Shown in pieces: positions 60,037-64,000 of a stretch of DNA of 64,000 nucleotides (positions are counted from its first letter, which is position 1; each line of letters opens with the position of its first letter). The DNA comes from JBMDXB01 sp048594885 (GTDB lineage: Bacteria > Acidobacteriota > Vicinamibacteria > Vicinamibacterales > 2-12-FULL-66-21). Position numbers and translations under genes: made by a program. The stretch spans positions 1 to 64,000 of the forward strand of contig JBMDXB010000141.1 in the NCBI GenBank assembly GCA_048594885.1, written 5' to 3'. The notes under the pieces were generated by a model that searched no databases, was not told where the DNA came from, and worked only from the letters and a program-made list of their open reading frames with translations.

Positions 60037-61812
60037 TTAGCGGCTTGCGTGGATCCGCAGCCGCTTGCCGACCGCGATCGTATTGCCGCGCAGCCGGTTC
60101 CACGACTTGATCTTGGCCACCGTCGTGTCGAACAGCTGTGCGATCGAGAACAGCGTGTCGCCGCGCTTGACGCGGTAGACGATTGGCTTCGAGGTGGCGG
60201 GCACCGCGTCGGGCGCCGTCGCCCTGGCCGCCGCCGGGGCCGGCGTGTCGGCCGGACCGGACGCCGGCTGCGACGCGGGCTCCGCCGTCGCCACGACGGG
60301 TGGCGCCGTGCGAGCCGTGCGTGTCGCCAGCAGCGTGGCCGGCGCGCCGGGGATCACGAGCGCCTGACCCGCGCGGACCCTCGCCTTGGTCGAGAGGCCG
60401 TTCGCCGCCGCGAGATCCGCCTGCTTGACGCGATTGCGCCGCGCGATGGTCGCGAGCGACTCTCCGCGCTTGACGGTGTACCACTTCAGCGCTGCGAGCT
60501 CCGCCGGCGATGCGCTTGCGAGCTCGGTCTTGAACTTCTCGGCCGTGCCGGCCGGCACGCGGATCTCGTAGCTCGGATCCCGCAGCGGCGTCGTCATGCG
60601 CCGGAGCTCGGGATTGAGCGCCTGAATCTCGTCGATCGACGAATCCGTCCATTCGGCGACGCGCCGCAGATCGATGGCGCGCGTGACCGTGACCTTGTCG
60701 TACTCGAACGGGTTCTGCGGCAGGAGCTCGAAACCGTACTGCGCGGGGTTCTTCGCCACGATGATCGCGGCGAGGATGAGCGGCACGTAGTCACGTGTTT
60801 CGCGGGGCAGATAGCGGCTCGACTCGGAGAGACGCCAGAAGTCGTTCTGGCCGGTGCGGTCGATGGCGCGCTGCACGCGGCCGAGGCCGCCGTTGTAGGC
60901 CGCGAGCACGAGGTCCCAGTTGCCGAACATGCCGTGCAGGGTCTTGAGATACCGCGCGGCCGCGATCGTGGACTTCTCGGGATCCGAGCGCTCGTCCACG
61001 TACCAATCGGTCCGCAGGCCGTTGTCGCTCGCCGTGGCACGCATGAACTGCCACGGTCCGCGCGCGCTGGCCTTCGACAGCGCGTTGGTCTTGAAGCCGC
61101 TCTCGATGATGGGAATATAAGCGAGGTCGAGCGGCAGGCCTTCCGCGCGGAAGACGTTCTGAATCATCGGCAGGTACCTGGCGCCGCGCGTCAGGCTCTC
61201 CTGCACGAAATCCCGCAGCCGTGTCTGCAGCAGCTCGACGGCCGAAAGGACGCGCTCGTTCTGCGAGATGGGAATGTCGTGCGCGGTGGCCGCGAGATCC
61301 GCCTTGACCGCGTCTTCCGTCGCCTTGCCGGCATCCGCATTCGCGAACGTCGCAATCTTCAGGATTTCGTCAATCGACGCCGGCTCCGGCTTTCTTTCGG
61401 CAAAGCCGTCGCCCTGTTCGAGCGCGCCGATCTCGTGCGCGTTGATGCGATCGACGAGACGATCGAAGTGTTCGCGCATCCGTGCGTCGGTGCGCGCGCC
61501 GTACGGCGATTCGAGCAGCACGTCGACGGCGCGATCGAACTCCGCACGCGCGCGTTCGAGGTGACCCATCTTCAACTCGCGCTCGCCGGCGTCGAAATGT
61601 TTTTGCGAGGTCTGGATCAGCGACGCCACGGGATCGACGGGCGGCGCCGGCGGCGGAGTGGGCCGTGGCGCCGGCCGCTCCGGCGCTTTGACGGCGGGAG
61701 CCGGCTGGGGCTTCGCGACCTGCGGTTTCGGATTGGAGCCGCACGCGGCGACTGCGGTAATCAGGAAGCCGATGGTGATGGGCTTCAGCCCTGGCCATGC
61801 ACGGATGGTCAT
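60037..61812 (-). CDS. mltD: MltD-type lytic transglycosylase lipoprotein with LysM repeats
   Basis: 591-residue murein hydrolase. A lipoprotein signal ends in AVAACGS (Cys about 24), followed by a Pro/Ala-rich linker. The SLT domain has the catalytic Glu in AYIPIIESGFKTNALS (about 237), then GPWQFMRATA and AAYNGGLGRV. Two C-terminal LysM domains bind peptidoglycan: YTVKRGESLATIARRN (about 440) and YRVKRGDTLFSIAQLF (about 545-560), separated by an Ala/Pro-rich spacer. A GGAGGAA ribosome site precedes the ATG at 61812. The 264 bases between this gene and the aldehyde dehydrogenase gene show no recognisable element. Confidence 0.94.
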   Translation of the reverse strand: MTIRAWPGLKPITIGFLITAVAACGSNPKPQVAKPQPAPAVKAPERPAPRPTPPPAPPVDPVASLIQTSQKHFDAGERELKMGHLERARAEFDRAVDVLLESPYGARTDARMREHFDRLVDRINAHEIGALEQGDGFAERKPEPASIDEILKIATFANADAGKATEDAVKADLAATAHDIPISQNERVLSAVELLQTRLRDFVQESLTRGARYLPMIQNVFRAEGLPLDLAYIPIIESGFKTNALSKASARGPWQFMRATASDNGLRTDWYVDERSDPEKSTIAAARYLKTLHGMFGNWDLVLAAYNGGLGRVQRAIDRTGQNDFWRLSESSRYLPRETRDYVPLILAAIIVAKNPAQYGFELLPQNPFEYDKVTVTRAIDLRRVAEWTDSSIDEIQALNPELRRMTTPLRDPSYEIRVPAGTAEKFKTELASASPAELAALKWYTVKRGESLATIARRNRVKQADLAAANGLSTKARVRAGQALVIPGAPATLLATRTARTAPPVVATAEPASQPASGPADTPAPAAARATAPDAVPATSKPIVYRVKRGDTLFSIAQLFDTTVAKIKSWNRLRGNTIAVGKRLRIHASR

Positions 61813-62076
61813 GCTGGGTGTTCCTCCAGGACATGTACCTTGCGCACGAGCCAACGGCTCTGCAAGGAGGGTGCCCTGTTGAGGTCGCCTCCCTGAACTG
61901 CAGAGAAGCGCCGTTTGCCAGTACGGCCGAAGGACGTGCAGCCTCCGCCGCGTAACCTGCTTCGAATCAACCGGAACGGCTGTGAAATCGCTCTAAGTGC
62001 TGGGGCCGCAAGGATAACACTGCCGTGGATGGCAGGTCAACACTAAGTCCAGCGTGCTCAACAATAAGCGGGTGGA

Positions 62077-63846
62077 TTACTGACGAGGCCAGGCGGCCTG
62101 GACGAAGACGCGATGCTGCTCGCCCATATCGCGCGCGGCCGGCGTTACGATCGAACGCTCGCCGATCACGATTTTGCGCCCTTGCCGGATCGCCAAACGG
62201 ACGTCTTCCTCGCATACGAAGTCGGCAGGTTTTGCCTGGTCTGACGCGGGGGGTGCAGGGTGCAGGGTGGCGGGTGCAGGGTGCAGGGTGCCGGGTGCAG
62301 GGGGCACGGCGCCTCCACCGGGGGGCGTGTAGCCCCGCGACGCCAGGAAGTCGTCGATCCGCCGCGCCAGCGATTCGGCGGCGATGCCGGGTGGCGTCCG
62401 CATTTCCGGTGCCTTCGGGAGTGCCCGCCCGTCCGCGGGATCAGCAGCGGGCTGCGCCTTGACGGCAGGCGCGGGATTGGTCTCGTAGGCGAGCCGCTTG
62501 ATGTTCAGCAGGTGCAGCGGCGAGATGTTGTCCGACGTGATGTTGCCACCCCAGCCGCCGCATCCCAGCGTCATCGACGGATCGAGCCCCGTCGTCAGTC
62601 CGATGGAGCCGAGGGTGGTCGGCGTGTTGACGACGATGCGGAACGCGGGCTTCTTGAGGCCGAACTCGAGAATGATCTTGTCGTCACGCGAGTGGATCGA
62701 CATGGTGTGACCCATGCCGCCGTAGCGCAGGATCTGCTTGCAGCGCTCGCAGCCCTCCTTCCAGTCCGCGACGACGTAGAACGACAGCACCGGACAGAGC
62801 TTCTCGATCGAGAGCGGATAGTCGCGGCCGACGCCGGCGAGCTCCGCCATGAGGACGCGCGTGCCGGACGGCGCCGCGATCCCCGCCTGCTGCGCGATGT
62901 AGGTCGCGGGCTTGCCGACGAACGCGGGGTTCGGCAGCCGCTGCGGCGTCACGAGGACCTTCGCGAGCGTGTCGCTCTCGGCGGTGCTCATGAAGTAGCC
63001 GCCGTTGGCGGCGAACAGGCGCTTGACGTCGTCGGTCACCGGCGCGTCGCAGACGACCGAGTTCTCCGACGAGCAGAGCAGGCCGTTGTCGAACGTCTTG
63101 CCGCGAATGATGTCGGCGACGGCCTTTTGCAGGTCGGCGGAGCGCTCGATGTAGGCCGGCGCGTTGCCCGGTCCCACGCCGTACGCCGGCTTGCCGGCGC
63201 TGTAGGCGGCGCGCACCAGCCCCATGCCGCCGGTCGCGAGGATCACCGCGGTCTCGCGCGCCTTCATCAGCTCCTGCGTGCCCTCGAGCGACACGGTCGT
63301 CATGCAGGCGATGGCGCCATCGGGCGCGCCGGCGCGGCGCGCGGCGTCGGTCATGATGTCCGCCGTCCGCGTAATGCATCGCACAGCGGACGGATGCGGG
63401 CTGATGACGATGGGGCAGCGCGCCTTCAACGAAATCAGGATCTTGTAGATGGCCGTCGACGTCGGATTGGTCGACGGGACGATCGCGGCGACGACCCCGA
63501 ACGGCTCGGCGATCTCGACCACCTTGCGATCGTCGAGGCGGCGGATGACGCCGACCGTCTTCATCGGCCGGATGAACCGGTAGATCTTGTCCGATGAAAA
63601 GAGGTTCTTCTGGATCTTGTCCGCGACGACGCCGAAGCCGGTCTCCTCGTGCGCGAGGCGGGCCAGCGCTTCGGCGTGCGGCGTGACGGCGGCGGCCATG
63701 GCGTCGACGATGGCGTCGACCTGTTCCTGGGAGAACTCTGCGAGGACCGGTGCCACCTCCTTCGCGTGACGCACGAGCATCCTCGCTTCGGCGATGGAAG
63801 CAAGATCTCGATCGCGATCGGTCCCGGTCGCAGCAGCCTGAGCCAT
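62077..63846 (-). CDS. CoA-acylating-type aldehyde dehydrogenase of a microcompartment, with C-terminal EutQ-like tail
   Basis: 589-residue enzyme of the EutE/PduP/AdhE-N group, expected to turn an aldehyde into acyl-CoA with NAD. Landmarks are EPFGVVAAIVPSTNPTSTAI (about 114-133), YGVGPGNAPAYIE, and the catalytic Cys in DNGLLCSSENS (about 276). The catalytic domain ends near residue 470. An amphipathic helix (ESLARRIDDFLASRG, about 490-504) resembles encapsulation peptides. A Pro/His linker follows, encoded by a DNA tandem repeat. The tail, EEDVRLAIRQGRK then IVTPAARDMGEQH (about 545-580), resembles the segment seen in EutQ-like proteins. A shell-protein gene lies 18 bases upstream, so this enzyme is probably encapsulated. 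Confidence 0.88.
   Translation of the reverse strand: MAQAAATGTDRDRDLASIAEARMLVRHAKEVAPVLAEFSQEQVDAIVDAMAAAVTPHAEALARLAHEETGFGVVADKIQKNLFSSDKIYRFIRPMKTVGVIRRLDDRKVVEIAEPFGVVAAIVPSTNPTSTAIYKILISLKARCPIVISPHPSAVRCITRTADIMTDAARRAGAPDGAIACMTTVSLEGTQELMKARETAVILATGGMGLVRAAYSAGKPAYGVGPGNAPAYIERSADLQKAVADIIRGKTFDNGLLCSSENSVVCDAPVTDDVKRLFAANGGYFMSTAESDTLAKVLVTPQRLPNPAFVGKPATYIAQQAGIAAPSGTRVLMAELAGVGRDYPLSIEKLCPVLSFYVVADWKEGCERCKQILRYGGMGHTMSIHSRDDKIILEFGLKKPAFRIVVNTPTTLGSIGLTTGLDPSMTLGCGGWGGNITSDNISPLHLLNIKRLAYETNPAPAVKAQPAADPADGRALPKAPEMRTPPGIAAESLARRIDDFLASRGYTPPGGGAVPPAPGTLHPAPATLHPAPPASDQAKPADFVCEEDVRLAIRQGRKIVIGERSIVTPAARDMGEQHRVFVQAAWPRQ
62249..62303. repeat. GGTGCAG tandem repeat inside the aldehyde dehydrogenase gene
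   Basis: About six copies of a 7-base GGGTGCA unit with minor variants. Read on the minus strand it stays in frame and codes for a linker of Pro, Ala, His, Leu and Thr (GTLHPAPATLHPAP). It has the same style as the intergenic tandem repeats of this genome. Confidence 0.9.
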
Positions 63847-63864
63847 GCGCGGTTCGCGAAGCGG

Positions 63865-64000
63865 TTACGACGCCTTGGCGTCCTTGACTTTCGGGAGGAT
63901 CTTCTCGACTTCCGTGTGCGGCCGCGGGATCACGTGGACCGACACCAGCTCACCGACGCGCCGCGCTGCTGCCGCGCCGGCGTCCGTCGCGGCTTTCACC
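63865..64000 (-). CDS. Bacterial microcompartment shell protein, BMC-H type (3' part only)
   Basis: The last 44 codons of a gene that continues beyond the window. The readable end is KAATDAGAAAARRVGELVSV, then HVIPRPHTEVEKILP and a short Lys-rich tail, which is the typical final helix and strand of hexameric shell proteins such as EutM, PduA and CcmK. It lies 18 bases upstream of the aldehyde dehydrogenase gene on the same strand. This shows that a microcompartment operon begins outside the window and ends with the dehydrogenase or continues through it. Confidence 0.88.
   Translation of the reverse strand, partial: VKAATDAGAAAARRVGELVSVHVIPRPHTEVEKILPKVKDAKAS

Noticed and set aside
61965..61985. 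TTCGAATC that could be a tRNA T-loop
   Set aside because: No acceptor, D or anticodon arm can be built around it on either strand.
61813..62076. Possible structured regulatory RNA (cyclic-di-GMP or cobalamin type) upstream of mltD
   Set aside because: A few hairpins and GGCAAAC are present on the minus strand, but the order of conserved elements does not fit either class.

Overview
The window is high-GC bacterial DNA that is almost entirely coding, with genes on both strands. It suggests a Gram-negative-type Acidobacteriota, probably of the Vicinamibacteria kind; this is an inference from gene families, since no rRNA is present. Supporting features are a very large TonB-dependent receptor with an N-terminal carboxypeptidase-regulatory-like domain, a TPR plus WD40-like (PD40) secreted protein, an MltD-type lytic transglycosylase lipoprotein, a pseudopilin, many secreted proteins, and intergenic spaces filled with short tandem repeats folded back as inverted repeats.

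Layout. 0-7 kb: a GlpD-like dehydrogenase, then a small envelope-glycan group (GT4 glycosyltransferase, GT-C-like membrane protein, and an SGNH-like protein overlapping an MBOAT O-acyltransferase). 7-14 kb: PD40 protein, sensor kinase/response regulator pair, ttcA-dtd, and a predicted outer-membrane protein. 14-18 kb: the TonB-dependent receptor and its terminator. 18-31 kb: housekeeping genes dapF-like, SLC13 transporter, radC, larC (apparently read through a -1 frameshift), metG, tatD, polyprenyl synthase, ligA and an HtrA protease. 31-38 kb: an NtrC-type regulator, the RNase P RNA carrying a 27-bp perfect palindrome, an amidohydrolase, a sugar-nucleotide epimerase, a secreted kinase-like protein, a ComEA-like protein and a pseudopilin. 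38-44 kb: an accessory island of visibly lower GC with a 634-residue repeat protein (three beta-type repeats, then three Cys/His repeats), a secreted hypothetical, a patatin remnant, an AAA+ regulator lacking the sigma-54 GAFTGA motif, and a secreted trypsin-like protease. 44-49 kb: the complete gcvT-gcvH-gcvP glycine cleavage operon. 49-62 kb: aminotransferase IV, NAD(P)HX repair, tsaE, YceI plus intradiol-dioxygenase-like pair, guaB, secA, M23 peptidase, ComM/YifB and MltD. 62-64 kb: the edge of a bacterial microcompartment locus, with a CoA-acylating-type aldehyde dehydrogenase and the end of a BMC-H shell gene.

Points most worth a second look: larC is split at a G9 run that offers a textbook -1 slippery heptamer six bases ahead of a GC stem; the DapF homologue has Ser at both positions of the catalytic Cys pair; rnpB carries a 27-bp perfect inverted repeat against helix P4; the 38-41.7 kb island is bracketed by an exact 18-bp direct repeat and encodes an unrecognised three-part repeat protein; and the microcompartment aldehyde dehydrogenase has a C-terminal EutQ-like tail joined by a linker made of an in-frame DNA tandem repeat. 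Several genes have a TANNNT hexamer ending 7-9 bases before the start codon, suggesting leaderless or nearly leaderless transcripts. All statements come from reading the sequence; no database search was run.
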